Positions 36,445 through 45,389 of a DNA stretch of 64,000 nucleotides are shown one piece after another; position 1 is the first letter of the stretch, and each line of letters opens with the position of its first letter. The stretch lies in NCBI GenBank assembly GCA_963738425.1, contig CAVTWT010000002.1:124001-188000 (forward strand), given 5' to 3'. The position numbers and the translations under genes are program-made. The DNA is from CADEEN01 sp963738425. Lineage in GTDB: Bacteria; Pseudomonadota; Gammaproteobacteria; Burkholderiales; Burkholderiaceae_C. The notes under the pieces were generated by a model. It saw only the letters and a list, made by a program, of their open reading frames with translations. It was not told where the DNA came from and ran no database searches.

Positions 36445-38820
36445 ATGGCCCGTACACCCCGTTCGCACGCAGCCAAAAGCGCGCCTGCATCAACCGGCTC
36501 GTTGGCCGCCACGGTCTCCGGTCCTGCTCAAGGCACGCCGAAGCCCGAAGAGGTGGGCGAGGCCAACCTGAAACTCATTGCCCAGCAGCGCGCAGACGGC
36601 CAACAGCAGGCCGGAAGCTGCCCGTTCAACGCCTTGAAACGCTTAGAGCATGTGGACGCGCAAGGCAAGGCGCAAGTGGCGGCCGGTCAGCCGATGCCGG
36701 TATCGAACGCCATCGATGGCGCCAGCACTGTCACCGAGTTGAACGACCGCAACCGCTGGGGTGCGTTCGACGCGGCATCCGACAAAGCTACCGACGACAG
36801 CAGCGCGTTGGCCACAGCGCGCACGCGCAACGATGGCGCCGGATTGACGACCAACCAGGGCGTTCCGGTGGCCGACAACCAGAACTCGTTGCGCGCCGGT
36901 GCGCGCGGGCCGACGCTGCTCGAAGACTTCATCCTGCGCGAGAAGATCACTGCGTTCGACCACGAGCGCATCCCGGAGCGTGTCGTTCATGCACGCGGTT
37001 CGGCGGCGCACGGCTATTTCGAATGCACGATGGACCTGACGAAGCTGACCGCGGCGGCGCCGTTGTCGACGGTCGGCAAGCGCACACCGGTCTTCGTTCG
37101 TTTCTCCACGGTGGCCGGCGAGCGCGGCTCGGCGGACCTCGCGCGCGACGTGCGCGGCTTCGCCGTCAAGTTCTACACCGAGCAAGGCAACTGGGACATC
37201 GTCGGCAACAACATGCCGGTTTTCTTCATCCAGGACGCGATGAAGTTCCCCGACCTCGTTCATGCCGTCAAGCCCGAGCCGCACCACGGCATGCCGCAGG
37301 CCGGTTCGGCGCACGACACGTTCTGGGATTTCGTGTCGCTGATGCCCGAATCGACGCACATGCTGATGTGGGTCATGAGCGACCGCGCGATCCCGCGCAG
37401 CCTGCGCACGATGCAGGGCTTCGGCGTGCACACCTTCCGCCTCGTCAACGCGGCTGGCGAGACCGTGTTCTGCAAGTTCCACTGGAACCCGGTGGCAGGC
37501 ACGCATTCGGTGTCATGGGACGAGGCCGTCAAGATCAACGGTGCCGACTCCGACTTCCACCGCCGCGACCTCTGGGAAGCGATCGAAGCCGGTGCCTATC
37601 CGGCGTGGGACCTGGGCTTGCAGGTCTTCACCGAAGCCCAGGCCGAGGCGTTCTCGTTCGACGTGCTCGACGCCACCAAGCTCGTGCCCGAAGAGCTGGT
37701 GCCGGTGCACACGGTCGGCCGCATGGTGCTCAACCGCAACCCGGACAACTTCTTTGCCGAGACCGAGCAGGTGGCCTTCTGCACCGCCAACGTCATCCCC
37801 GGCATCGACTTCAGCAACGACCCGCTGCTCGCCGGCCGCCACCACTCGTACCTCGACACGCAACTGAGCCGCCTGGGCGGGCCGAACTTCCACGAGCTGC
37901 CGATCAATGCACCGCGCGCCGAGGTGCACAACAACAGCCGCGACGGCATGCACCGCCGCGCCGTGCCTCGCGGGCGTGTGGCCTACGAGCCGAACTCGCT
38001 CGGCGGCGGCTGCCCGTTTCAGGCCGGGCCGCAGGGATTCGTCAACTTTCCGCAGCCGATCGCGGGCGACAAGCTGCGCGGCAAGCCGCAGAAGTTTGCC
38101 GAGCACTACGCGCAAGCCCAACTGTTCTGGAACAGCCAGTCGGCGGTGGAGCAGCAACACATCATCGGGGCGTTCCGCTTCGAACTGACGCGCGTGCAGA
38201 CGCCGGCGATCCGGCAGCGCGTGGTGTCGATGCTGGTCAACGTCGATGCCAAGCTCGCCGCCGCGGTGGCCGACGGTCTCGGCATCGCGGTACCCGAGCC
38301 CATGCCGAAGGCCACGGATGTCGACGTCACGCCCGAAGTGACACGTTCACCGGCCTTGTCGCTCGAGGCGCGCCCCGGCGACGGTTCAGTGACCGCGCTG
38401 CGCGTGGCGCTGCTCGTTGCCGATGGCGTCGATGCCGCACCGCTGCTGCGGCTGCACGCGGCCTTGCTGGCCGCCCACGCCGTGCCGCGCCTCGTCGGCG
38501 GCAAGCTCGGCAGCGTGACGGCGGCGGGCGGTGAATCGTTGGCCGTCGAGACGACGTTCGAAGCGATGCCGTCGTGCCTGTGGGACGGCGTCGTGCTGCC
38601 CTCGGGCACAAGGGCCCGGCGCAGTTTGGCAGGCAACGATGCCGTGCTGACCTTCATCGATGAGGCTTGGCATCACGGCAAGGCGTTTCGCCTGCTCGCT
38701 GACGTCGAGTTGGCCGAGTCGGCCGATGCCGGCAATGCCGCGTCTGCCGACGAGGCGTTCATGGTGGCGCTGGCCGCCGGCCGTCAGCCCGCCCGCGTCG
38801 GCGATGCGCCGGCGCTGTGA
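36445..38820 (+). CDS. katE: Catalase HPII, large-subunit type
   Basis: A 791-residue monofunctional haem catalase. Catalytic His182 in RVVHARGSAAHGYF, the distal Asn region in WDIVGNNMPVFFIQDA, and haem-ligand Tyr469 in SYLDTQLSRLGGPNF. The C-terminal 150 residues form the extra DJ-1/PfpI-like flavodoxin domain typical of large catalases (VTALRVALLVADGVDAA). It destroys hydrogen peroxide. An N-terminal extension of about 110 residues is usual for the group. Start ATG 36445 follows the GlsB gene by eight bases. Confidence 0.95.
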   Translation: MARTPRSHAAKSAPASTGSLAATVSGPAQGTPKPEEVGEANLKLIAQQRADGQQQAGSCPFNALKRLEHVDAQGKAQVAAGQPMPVSNAIDGASTVTELNDRNRWGAFDAASDKATDDSSALATARTRNDGAGLTTNQGVPVADNQNSLRAGARGPTLLEDFILREKITAFDHERIPERVVHARGSAAHGYFECTMDLTKLTAAAPLSTVGKRTPVFVRFSTVAGERGSADLARDVRGFAVKFYTEQGNWDIVGNNMPVFFIQDAMKFPDLVHAVKPEPHHGMPQAGSAHDTFWDFVSLMPESTHMLMWVMSDRAIPRSLRTMQGFGVHTFRLVNAAGETVFCKFHWNPVAGTHSVSWDEAVKINGADSDFHRRDLWEAIEAGAYPAWDLGLQVFTEAQAEAFSFDVLDATKLVPEELVPVHTVGRMVLNRNPDNFFAETEQVAFCTANVIPGIDFSNDPLLAGRHHSYLDTQLSRLGGPNFHELPINAPRAEVHNNSRDGMHRRAVPRGRVAYEPNSLGGGCPFQAGPQGFVNFPQPIAGDKLRGKPQKFAEHYAQAQLFWNSQSAVEQQHIIGAFRFELTRVQTPAIRQRVVSMLVNVDAKLAAAVADGLGIAVPEPMPKATDVDVTPEVTRSPALSLEARPGDGSVTALRVALLVADGVDAAPLLRLHAALLAAHAVPRLVGGKLGSVTAAGGESLAVETTFEAMPSCLWDGVVLPSGTRARRSLAGNDAVLTFIDEAWHHGKAFRLLADVELAESADAGNAASADEAFMVALAAGRQPARVGDAPAL

Positions 38821-38852
38821 CCCTGCGCATATCACCCCCTGGAGCCGCGCCA

Positions 38853-39914
38853 ATGAACAGCCGCACTTTTGTCAACGAGCGTGATCTGGACAACGGCGAG
38901 CGCATCTGGGCGCCGTTGGCAGCGGACAAGGACCTGCTGACAACGCGCGCCAACGTTCGCGTCGGCCTGTATGTGAACACCGCGGGCGGCGGCGGCGTGC
39001 TACCGGGCGGCAGCACACCGCTGCTGCTGATCCACAGCATCAACGCCACCGCCAGCGCCATCGAGATGCTGCCGATCTTCGAACGTCAGGCGCGGCGGCG
39101 GCCAGTCGTCGCGATCGACCTGCCGGGCTTCGGCGCCGCTGACCGGCCCGATGTCGGCTACAGCCCGGAGATGATGCAGGAGGCGATCGCCGCGGCGATC
39201 GTCTGGATGCAGACACACATCGCGCCGGGGCCGGTGGACCTGATGGCGTTGTCGCTGGGCTGCGAGTTCGCCGCGCAGGTCGTGCTGCGCAACCCGCAGG
39301 CAGTGCGCACGCTCAGCCTGATCAGCCCGACCGGGATGGAAGAAGAGCGCGTCGACGAGCGCTACGAGGGCGGCCGCACGCGCGCGGTTCATGCGGTTCG
39401 CGTCGCGCTGCGCAGCCCGACCATCGGCAAGGGCCTCTTCGCCGCCTTGACGACGCGAGCCTCGATGCGCTGGTTTCTGTCGCGCACCTGGGGCGGCAGC
39501 GACTTCGATCCGCGATTGCTCGAACAGGGTCGGCTGTCGGCGCAGGCGCCGGGCGCGCGCCATGCGCCGCTGGACTTCGTCGCCGGCGCGTTGTTCACGC
39601 GCGGCATCATCGAGCGCTACCGGCAACTGCCGGTGCCGGTCTGGGTGGCGCACGGCCAGCACGGCGCCTTCAACGATTTCGGCGCTTGCCCGACACGCAC
39701 CGGCAACGGCTTGCCGGTGGCCTCGCACCGCGTCGTGCGCACGCCGTTCAACACCGGTGCGCTGCCGCAGTTTGCGCAGGCCGATGCTTTCGATGGCGCC
39801 TTCGAGAATTTTCTCGTCGCCGCCGCGCAGGGGCATCGCACCTGGTACGCCGAACCGCGGCCGGTCAGCCGACACGACGTGCGTCGACCTGTGGCGGTTC
39901 GCGCCCGCGCGTGA
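38853..39914 (+). CDS. Alpha/beta hydrolase
   Basis: A 353-residue alpha/beta-fold hydrolase: LLLIHSINATASAIEMLP (oxyanion region), VVAIDLPGFGAADRPDVGYS, and the nucleophile elbow DLMALSLGCEFA, with Ser in ALSLGC rather than GxSxG. The third residue of the triad may be a His near the C-terminus. GGAG nine bases before ATG 38853 decides the start, though GTG 38817 overlaps the catalase stop. Probably cotranscribed with katE. Substrate unknown. Confidence 0.8.
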   Translation: MNSRTFVNERDLDNGERIWAPLAADKDLLTTRANVRVGLYVNTAGGGGVLPGGSTPLLLIHSINATASAIEMLPIFERQARRRPVVAIDLPGFGAADRPDVGYSPEMMQEAIAAAIVWMQTHIAPGPVDLMALSLGCEFAAQVVLRNPQAVRTLSLISPTGMEEERVDERYEGGRTRAVHAVRVALRSPTIGKGLFAALTTRASMRWFLSRTWGGSDFDPRLLEQGRLSAQAPGARHAPLDFVAGALFTRGIIERYRQLPVPVWVAHGQHGAFNDFGACPTRTGNGLPVASHRVVRTPFNTGALPQFAQADAFDGAFENFLVAAAQGHRTWYAEPRPVSRHDVRRPVAVRARA

Positions 39915-39941
39915 CGCGTCGCCCTTAGGGCCAGCCCAGCT

Positions 39942-40017
39942 TGGCGCGCCCGGCTGGGATCGAACCAGCGACCCTTGGCTTCGGAGGCCAATACTCTATC
40001 CACTGAGCTACGGGCGC
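39942..40017 (-). tRNA. tRNA-Arg (anticodon CCG)
   Basis: On the minus strand the cloverleaf is complete: acceptor GCGCCCG pairs with CGGGCGC, D arm GCTCAGTGGATAGAGT, anticodon stem TTGGC/GCCAA around loop CTCCGAA with anticodon CCG, T arm GCTGG TTCGATC CCAGC. Discriminator G and an encoded CCA (39944-39942) complete 76 bases. A TAGAAT box on the minus strand at 40033-40028 could be its -10. Confidence 0.96.
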
Positions 40018-40064
40018 GAGGAGCGGCATTCTAGCGGCCGCACCTTCGCGAAGAGGCGCGTCGC

Positions 40065-40070
40065 TATAAT
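40065..40070 (+). promoter_or_regulatory. Likely -10 box for the cytochrome c gene
   Basis: TATAAT, unusual in this GC-rich DNA, 74 bp before the cytochrome start. The -35 region 17 bp upstream (ACCTTC) is poor, so the promoter is plausible but not proven. Confidence 0.45.
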
Positions 40071-40144
40071 TCGCGGCCTTTGCGTGCTCCGTGCACGCAA
40101 TGTTTTTTGCGGCACCTTCAGCGAAACACCAGCATGAGGATGGC

Positions 40145-41035
40145 ATGAGCAACGCTCACCACGACGACCACGACCTGCCACACGAGGGCCCCATCAAGAC
40201 ACCGAAGCAGCTCATCTGGGCGGTGGCGCTGTCGTTCATCGTGCCGATCTTGTTGATCATCCTGCTGGCCAACTACGTCAGTTCGCAGAAGAAGCCGGCT
40301 GCCGGCAGCGACGGGATGAGCGAGCAGGCGGTGGCGGCGCGGCTGCAAAAGATCGGCGCTGTCGAGATCAAGGATGTTTCCGACCCGGCGTCAATGAAGG
40401 CTGGCAGCGCGGTCTACGCAGCGCAGTGCGCGGCCTGCCACGCGGCCGGCGTCGCCAACGCGCCCAAGTTCGGCGATGCCGCAGCCTGGGCGCCGCGCCT
40501 GAAGGGCGGCTACGAAGCGCTGCTCACCTCGGCGCTCAAAGGCAAGGGCTCGATGGGTGCACAGGGTGGCGGCGACTTCAGCGACTACGAAATCGGCCGC
40601 GCGGTGGTGCACATGGCCAACCAGGCTGGCGGCAACCTGCCCGAGCCGAAGTTCGTTGCACCGGCCGCAGCGGCAACCACAGAACCGGCTGCACCAGCGG
40701 CCGCTGCGACGCCGGCACCCGCCGCGCCCGTGGCGGCTGCCGCAGCGGTGACCACGGCCGTCGCTGCCGTTGCGGCGCCGGCTGCTGCCAAGGCCGATGC
40801 CGTGCCGGCGCTGTACACCAGCGTCTGCGCGGTGTGCCACGTTGCAGGCGTGGCCAATGCACCGAAGCTCGGCGACAAGGCCGCTTGGGCGCCACGCCTG
40901 GCGGCGGGTGTCGATGGCCTGACGGCCAGCGTCATCAAAGGCAAGGGCGCGATGCCGCCGAAGGGTGGAGCCGGCGCCGCGAGCGACGCTGAGATCAAGG
41001 CCGTCGTCGCCTACATGCTGGCCAGCGTCAAGTAG
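40145..41035 (+). CDS. Di-haem cytochrome c (c5-like), membrane-anchored
   Basis: A 296-residue protein with a cytoplasmic His/Asp-rich start, one membrane helix (about 25-45, LIWAVALSFIVPILLIILLA) and two class I cytochrome domains facing the periplasm. Haem sites are CAACH and CAVCH, each followed by AAGVANAPKFGD- or VAGVANAPKLGD-type sequence. A long Ala/Pro linker separates them, and the domains are clearly a duplication. It probably carries electrons to a terminal oxidase. ATG 40145 follows GAGGA. Confidence 0.9.
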   Translation: MSNAHHDDHDLPHEGPIKTPKQLIWAVALSFIVPILLIILLANYVSSQKKPAAGSDGMSEQAVAARLQKIGAVEIKDVSDPASMKAGSAVYAAQCAACHAAGVANAPKFGDAAAWAPRLKGGYEALLTSALKGKGSMGAQGGGDFSDYEIGRAVVHMANQAGGNLPEPKFVAPAAAATTEPAAPAAAATPAPAAPVAAAAAVTTAVAAVAAPAAAKADAVPALYTSVCAVCHVAGVANAPKLGDKAAWAPRLAAGVDGLTASVIKGKGAMPPKGGAGAASDAEIKAVVAYMLASVK

Positions 41036-41561
41036 CGATCGCTGCGGCCTGCGGGCTCAGCACATGGCCGAAGCGCGCGGCCATGGCTTCGAAGTGCAGC
41101 GCTTGCGGCTGCCACACCCCGGCCTCGACCGCGCGCGCGGCTTCATGCATGTCTTGCGTGTGCACCAGCCCGAAGCCGATGCTGCTGTCGATGAACAGGC
41201 GCCCCTGCTCGTCGAGCCACGCGCCGCCAGCGGTGGCAGGCAGCCCGGTGTGCGAGGTCAATCCAAAGTCAGGCCCGACGCGCCACACCCACGGCGCCGC
41301 TTCGAGCTCGACATACACGCGCTGCGGACCGTTCTGAAAGAACCAGGCGGCGCTCGCATCGTCACGCTCGTAGTTGCGCTCGATGAACTCGATCAGCTTG
41401 TCGTGCTCGATGCGGCTGCCCTTGATGCGCGGGAATGGGCCGGCGGCCTGCACGCGGTCATCGCGCATGTACCAGTCGCCGCGCGCGTCGAGCGCCAGCC
41501 AGCCGTAGCAAGCCGGCACGTTGGGCCACTTCTTCAGCGCGGCTTTGACGATGGCGTCCAT
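41028..41561 (-). CDS. Conserved betaproteobacterial protein of unknown function
   Basis: A 177-residue soluble protein. Recognisable stretches are MDAIVKAALKKWPNVPACYG and WLALDARGDWYMRDDRVQ, with FFQNGPQRVYVELEAAPWVW. Such DUF-type proteins are common in Burkholderiales beside YheT hydrolases, with no known role. ATG 41561 is supported by a GGAG 10 bases upstream and by the conserved N-terminus. It follows the YheT gene by one base and overlaps the convergent cytochrome gene by eight. Confidence 0.75.
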   Translation of the reverse strand: MDAIVKAALKKWPNVPACYGWLALDARGDWYMRDDRVQAAGPFPRIKGSRIEHDKLIEFIERNYERDDASAAWFFQNGPQRVYVELEAAPWVWRVGPDFGLTSHTGLPATAGGAWLDEQGRLFIDSSIGFGLVHTQDMHEAARAVEAGVWQPQALHFEAMAARFGHVLSPQAAAIAT

Positions 41562-41562
41562 G

Positions 41563-42535
41563 TCATGCAGCTCCGAGCAACCAGGCAAGAACAGCGTTCG
41601 GCATGGTTTGTACATGACCTGGCCAGGCGCCGCTGGCAAAGCCCACGTGGCCGCCGTGCGCCGGTTGCCAGAGCGTCACATGCGTGCCGACGTCGCTTTG
41701 CCGAGGCAACGACACCGCGGGCACGAACGGATCGTTGCGTGCGTTGAGCACCAGCGCCGGGATGCGGATCGTGTGCAGGTGCGGCTTGGCCGAAGCCCGT
41801 GCCCAATAGTCCTCGGTGTCGACAAAGCCGTGCAGCGGCGCGGTGAACAGGTTGTCGAACTCGTAGAGGTCGCGCGCGGCGAGCAGGCTTTCGCGATCGA
41901 ACAGGCCCGGGTGCTGTTCGAGCTTGGCCAGCGCGCGCGGCTTCATCGAGCGCAGGAACATGCGCGTGTACGTCAGTCGGCTGAAGCCGCGGCCGATGGC
42001 GTGGCCGCCGGCGGCCAGGTCGATCGGCGAACAGATGGCGGCCACGGCGTGTGCCGTCCGTGCGGCGCTCGCACCCGCCTCTTCGGCCCAGCGCAGCAGC
42101 GCGTTGCCACCGAGCGAGATCCCGGCCACCATCAGCGGTGTGGCGCTGCGCAATCGCAGCCGCTCCAGGATCCAGCCGATCTCTTCGAAGTCGCCCGAGT
42201 GGTAGGCCCGCGGTGCGCGGTTGAGCTCCCCCGAGCAGCCGCGAAAGTGCGGCACCGCGAAGTGCAGTCCCGCCGCCGCCGCCTCGCGCGCGAAGCCTTC
42301 CGCGTACTGGCTGCGTGACGAACCTTCGAGGCCATGGAACATGACCAGCCAGCGCGCATCGGCGTGGGCCGCACGCTGGATGTCGACGTCGATGAAGTCG
42401 CCGTCCGGCGTGTCCCAGCGCTCGCGCACGTAGTGCGGCGTGGGGCCGGAGAACTTGCGCGATACGAGCGCCGGCCAGATGGTCTGCGCGTGACCGCCCG
42501 GCAGCCACCACGGCGCAAGGTAGCGGACGAAGCAC
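41563..42535 (-). CDS. YheT-family alpha/beta hydrolase, frameshifted near its start
   Basis: About 323 residues after repair. Core: APWWLPGGHAQTIWPALVSR, WLVMFHGLEGSSRSQYA, CSGELNRAPRAYHSGD, nucleophile in VAGISLGGNALL and His in PAHGGHVGFASG, all YheT features. The long frame has no start codon before the conserved region, but the neighbouring frame gives GTG 42535 reading VLRPLP. Dropping one T (reverse of 42517-42518, CCTTGCG to CCTGCG) joins them. Probably a carboxylesterase-like enzyme. Confidence 0.82.
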
Positions 42536-42548
42536 GCCGGTCGTCCAA

Positions 42549-42712
42549 GCGGCCGCCGCGGATCTGGCTCTGCCAGGCCGCTGGCGGGCCTTGCAGGCCG
42601 CGCGCTCGCAGTGCTCGCGCCCCTCGCCAGGCACGAACAGTCCACTGGACTGTTCGTGTCCAGGCTCGGCCCCCCGGGGGGAGGCGGCGAAGCCGCTTCG
42701 GGGGGGTTCAAT
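42549..42712 (-). repeat. GC-rich spacer repeat, rearranged copy
   Basis: On the minus strand it starts CCCCCCCGAAGCGGCTTCGC and ends CAGAGCCAGATCCGCGGCGG, matching the two ends of the spacers at 52785 and 54882. About 80 bp not in the other copies lies between, including a 27-base palindrome at 42632-42658. Confidence 0.65.
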
Positions 42713-43160
42713 GTAATGTCGATGGCGCGTCGGCCACGATCTCCTGCGCTTCGCGCGGCGAGCCTGGGCTGGCGTGGTGCAGCACCAGCCGCCAACCCTG
42801 GGTCGTCTTGAGGAAGACGTTGGTCGACAGCACCCACGCCGTCTGCGTGCCTTCGGCGGTCGTGATGTCCACGCGCTCCAACACATGATGCACCGAGCAG
42901 CCGGCGTTCTCGACGCGACGCACCTGTTGCGGCCGCACGGGAATCGGCCCGTTGGCGAAGATCGCGTCGAAAGACGCGCGCACCGCGCCGTGGCCGATGA
43001 CGCGCGGGCCGCCGGGGTGCACGCAGGCCACTTCGTCGTCGTCCGACCACACGGCCATCAGGCGCTCGATGTCACCGCGCTGCAGCGCTTCATAAAACTG
43101 CGCCTCGATGTCCTCCACCGACGCCATCAGGGCGGCGGAACGGGCTTTGGCTTGCGGCAT
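42708..43160 (-). CDS. NTF2/SnoaL-like protein
   Basis: A 150-residue protein with the cone-shaped NTF2-like fold of DUF4440/SnoaL proteins: FYEALQRGDIERLMAVWSDD, VACVHPGGPRVIGHGAVRAS, and a C-terminal strand pair WVLSTNVFLKTTQGWRLVLHH. Members act as small enzymes or ligand-binding domains. ATG 43160 is upstream of the conserved part; an internal start at 43127 is also possible. It stands just ahead of the spacer repeat and YheT. Confidence 0.82.
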   Translation of the reverse strand: MPQAKARSAALMASVEDIEAQFYEALQRGDIERLMAVWSDDDEVACVHPGGPRVIGHGAVRASFDAIFANGPIPVRPQQVRRVENAGCSVHHVLERVDITTAEGTQTAWVLSTNVFLKTTQGWRLVLHHASPGSPREAQEIVADAPSTLH

Positions 43161-43185
43161 CCGACCAATTGTAGAGATCGTGTTT

Positions 43186-45084
43186 CTAGGAGAGGGGAAG
43201 GCGCACGGTGAACAGCGAGCCTTTGCCCGGCGCGCTCTGCACGTCGATCGATCCGCCCATCAACTCGACCAGCGATTTGGACACGGCCAGGCCGATGCCC
43301 GTGCCTTCGATCGACGACTGGCCGTGCGCGCCGCGCTGGAAGGGTTCGAAGACGCGGGCCAGATGCTCGGCCGCGATGCCGACGCCGGTGTCGGAGACCT
43401 CGATCACCGCGTGCGCGCCATCGCTGCGCGCGCGCAGCGTCACGGCACCGCCGGCACGGTTGTACTTGACGCCGTTGGACAGCAGGTTGAGCAGCACCTG
43501 CTTCAAGCGGGTGCGGTCGGCCTGCACGGCCACGCCCGCGGCCGGCGCGCCGACCACGCGGACCTGCGCGCTGGCCGCCTGCGCTTGCAGCAAGGCCACG
43601 CACTCGTCGGCCAGCGGTGCCAGCGGCACGCTGTCGATCTGCAGACGCAAATGGCCCGACTCGATGCGCGTCAGGTCGAGCAGGTCGCCGATCATCGTCA
43701 GCAGATGCTCGCCGGCTTCGCGGATCAGCTGCACCGGCCGGCGGTGGGAGCCGGCCAGCGGCGGTGTTTGCGAAAGCTCGAGCAGTTGCGAAAAGCCGAG
43801 CACGGCATTGAGCGGCGTGCGCAGCTCGTGACTCATGCGCGACAGGAACTCGGTCTTGGCGCGGCTGGCCGCTTCGGCCGCCGCCTTGTCGCGCGAAGCC
43901 GCTTCGAGTTCGCGCAGATCGGTGACATCGGCGATGTAGCCGAACCACGCCGTGCCGCCGGTCTCGCCAGGTTGATCCAGGCGCTGCGGTGAGGCGGTGC
44001 CGAGCAGCCAGCGGTCGGCGCCGTCGCGGCGCCGGATCGGAAACTCCATGCGCCATTGCCCGCCGTGCACCGCCGACGCGGCGAGGCTGCTGCGCAGGCG
44101 GTCGCGCCACTGCGGGTGCACGCGCCGCAGCACCGCACTGGCATCGCTCGTCAGCTCGCCGGGGGCGACGCCGAAGATGGCTTCGCAGCGCTCGCTGACG
44201 TAGGAGAACCAGCCCAGCTGCCCGTCGGCGCTCTGCATGAACTGGTAGAGCACGCCGGGCACATGGCGTGCGATCAGCGCAAGGCGTTCGCGGTCGGCCG
44301 AGGCCCGCGTCTCGAGTTCGCGCTGCGACGTGATGTCGGTCTGCGTGCCGAGCATGCGCCGCGGCGATCCGTCGAGCGCGCGCTCGACGATGCGGCCGCG
44401 CTCGTGCAGCCAATGCCAGTGGCCGTCGGCACCACGCGCGCGGTAGATATGTTCGTACTGGTCGATTTCACCGCGCTCATGGCGCAGGTAGGCGGCGTGG
44501 TTGTCGTCCAGGTCGTCGGGATGGATCAGCAGATTCCAGCTCGCTTGTGTCGGCGCGAAATGGTCCCGCGGATAGCCGAGCATTTCGAAGCCCTCGTCGA
44601 TGTCGGCCAACTCGTCGGTGCCCGGGTGCCACTCCCAGACAAAGGTGCCAGCGCCGCGCAGTGCCGTGCGCAACAAGAGTCCGTCATCGATCGACAGGCG
44701 CTGCGGCCGGGCGCAGACCGCAGCGAGTGCGGCTGCTGCCTCGCACAGCGGCTCGAAGGCCGCCAGCGCGTCGTCGTCTGCAGCGGCCAGGCAGAGCACG
44801 CCCACGCGCGCCGACAGGTGGTCCAGCGGCAACCACCAACAACCGTCGGCACGTTGCGCAGGGGTGCCGGCCCACACGGCGCTGAGGGCCGCGTTGGGGT
44901 GCGGCGCCACGTCGTCGATCCACACCGGCTGTCCATCGGCAAGCCAGCCGATGCTTGCGTGGTGCCGCTCGTCGGCCAGATGGCGCCGCAGCAGCGACAA
45001 CGCATGCACTGCATCACCGTGCGTGACGTGGTGCAGCAGCGCTTGCCGCGACAGCGCAACCCACTCCGTGCTGTCGCGACTCAT
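43186..45084 (-). CDS. Soluble PAS-domain sensor histidine kinase
   Basis: 632 residues and no membrane helix. A GAF-like N-terminal domain (about 10-135) is followed by two PAS domains (about 140-265 and 275-390) with WEWHPGTDELADIDEGFEML and GWFSYVSERCEAIFGV, then HisKA with the phospho-His in FLSRMSHELRTPLNAVLG, and HATPase_c with NLLSNGVKYN, DTGVGI and GTGIGLAV. A cytoplasmic kinase whose regulator is not encoded beside it. ATG 45084 chosen; an in-frame start at 45135 would overlap the upstream gene. Confidence 0.9.
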   Translation of the reverse strand: MSRDSTEWVALSRQALLHHVTHGDAVHALSLLRRHLADERHHASIGWLADGQPVWIDDVAPHPNAALSAVWAGTPAQRADGCWWLPLDHLSARVGVLCLAAADDDALAAFEPLCEAAAALAAVCARPQRLSIDDGLLLRTALRGAGTFVWEWHPGTDELADIDEGFEMLGYPRDHFAPTQASWNLLIHPDDLDDNHAAYLRHERGEIDQYEHIYRARGADGHWHWLHERGRIVERALDGSPRRMLGTQTDITSQRELETRASADRERLALIARHVPGVLYQFMQSADGQLGWFSYVSERCEAIFGVAPGELTSDASAVLRRVHPQWRDRLRSSLAASAVHGGQWRMEFPIRRRDGADRWLLGTASPQRLDQPGETGGTAWFGYIADVTDLRELEAASRDKAAAEAASRAKTEFLSRMSHELRTPLNAVLGFSQLLELSQTPPLAGSHRRPVQLIREAGEHLLTMIGDLLDLTRIESGHLRLQIDSVPLAPLADECVALLQAQAASAQVRVVGAPAAGVAVQADRTRLKQVLLNLLSNGVKYNRAGGAVTLRARSDGAHAVIEVSDTGVGIAAEHLARVFEPFQRGAHGQSSIEGTGIGLAVSKSLVELMGGSIDVQSAPGKGSLFTVRLPLS

Positions 45085-45100
45085 GGCGGAAGGCGATGTG

Positions 45101-45316
45101 TCAGTGGCCGCCGCTGCGTGCCGCGCCGGCGGCAAGTTGGTAGCGCGTGCCGCAGTACGGGCATTGCCCCTGGCCCGTCGTTCGCACGTCGATGAACACC
45201 CGCGGATGGTTGCTCCACAGCGTCATCTTGGGATTGGGGCAGAAGACGGCGCGATCGCCGTGCAGGTCGGCCGGGCCGATCTGTACGGTGCCTTTGGTCT
45301 CGGTGACGATGCTCAT
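45101..45316 (-). CDS. Zinc-finger (zf-CHCC type) small protein
   Basis: A 71-residue protein with Cys at FCPNPKM, a His in WSNHPRVFI and CPYCGTRY at the C-terminus, the zf-CHCC layout. Relatives occur in respiratory complex I assembly and beside ilvE in Burkholderiales. It lies between ilvE and the PAS kinase in the same orientation. Confidence 0.82.
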   Translation of the reverse strand: MSIVTETKGTVQIGPADLHGDRAVFCPNPKMTLWSNHPRVFIDVRTTGQGQCPYCGTRYQLAAGAARSGGH

Positions 45317-45389
45317 TGATGCACCCTACGGCCCCCTTCGGCCGGTCCCGCCGAGCGGGAGCATGAATACTTGGGGCGGCCCTGCGTGC

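Noticed and set aside
40020..40090. Second tRNA beside tRNA-Arg
   Set aside because: No further cloverleaf can be folded in the spacer; it holds promoter-like AT-rich words only.
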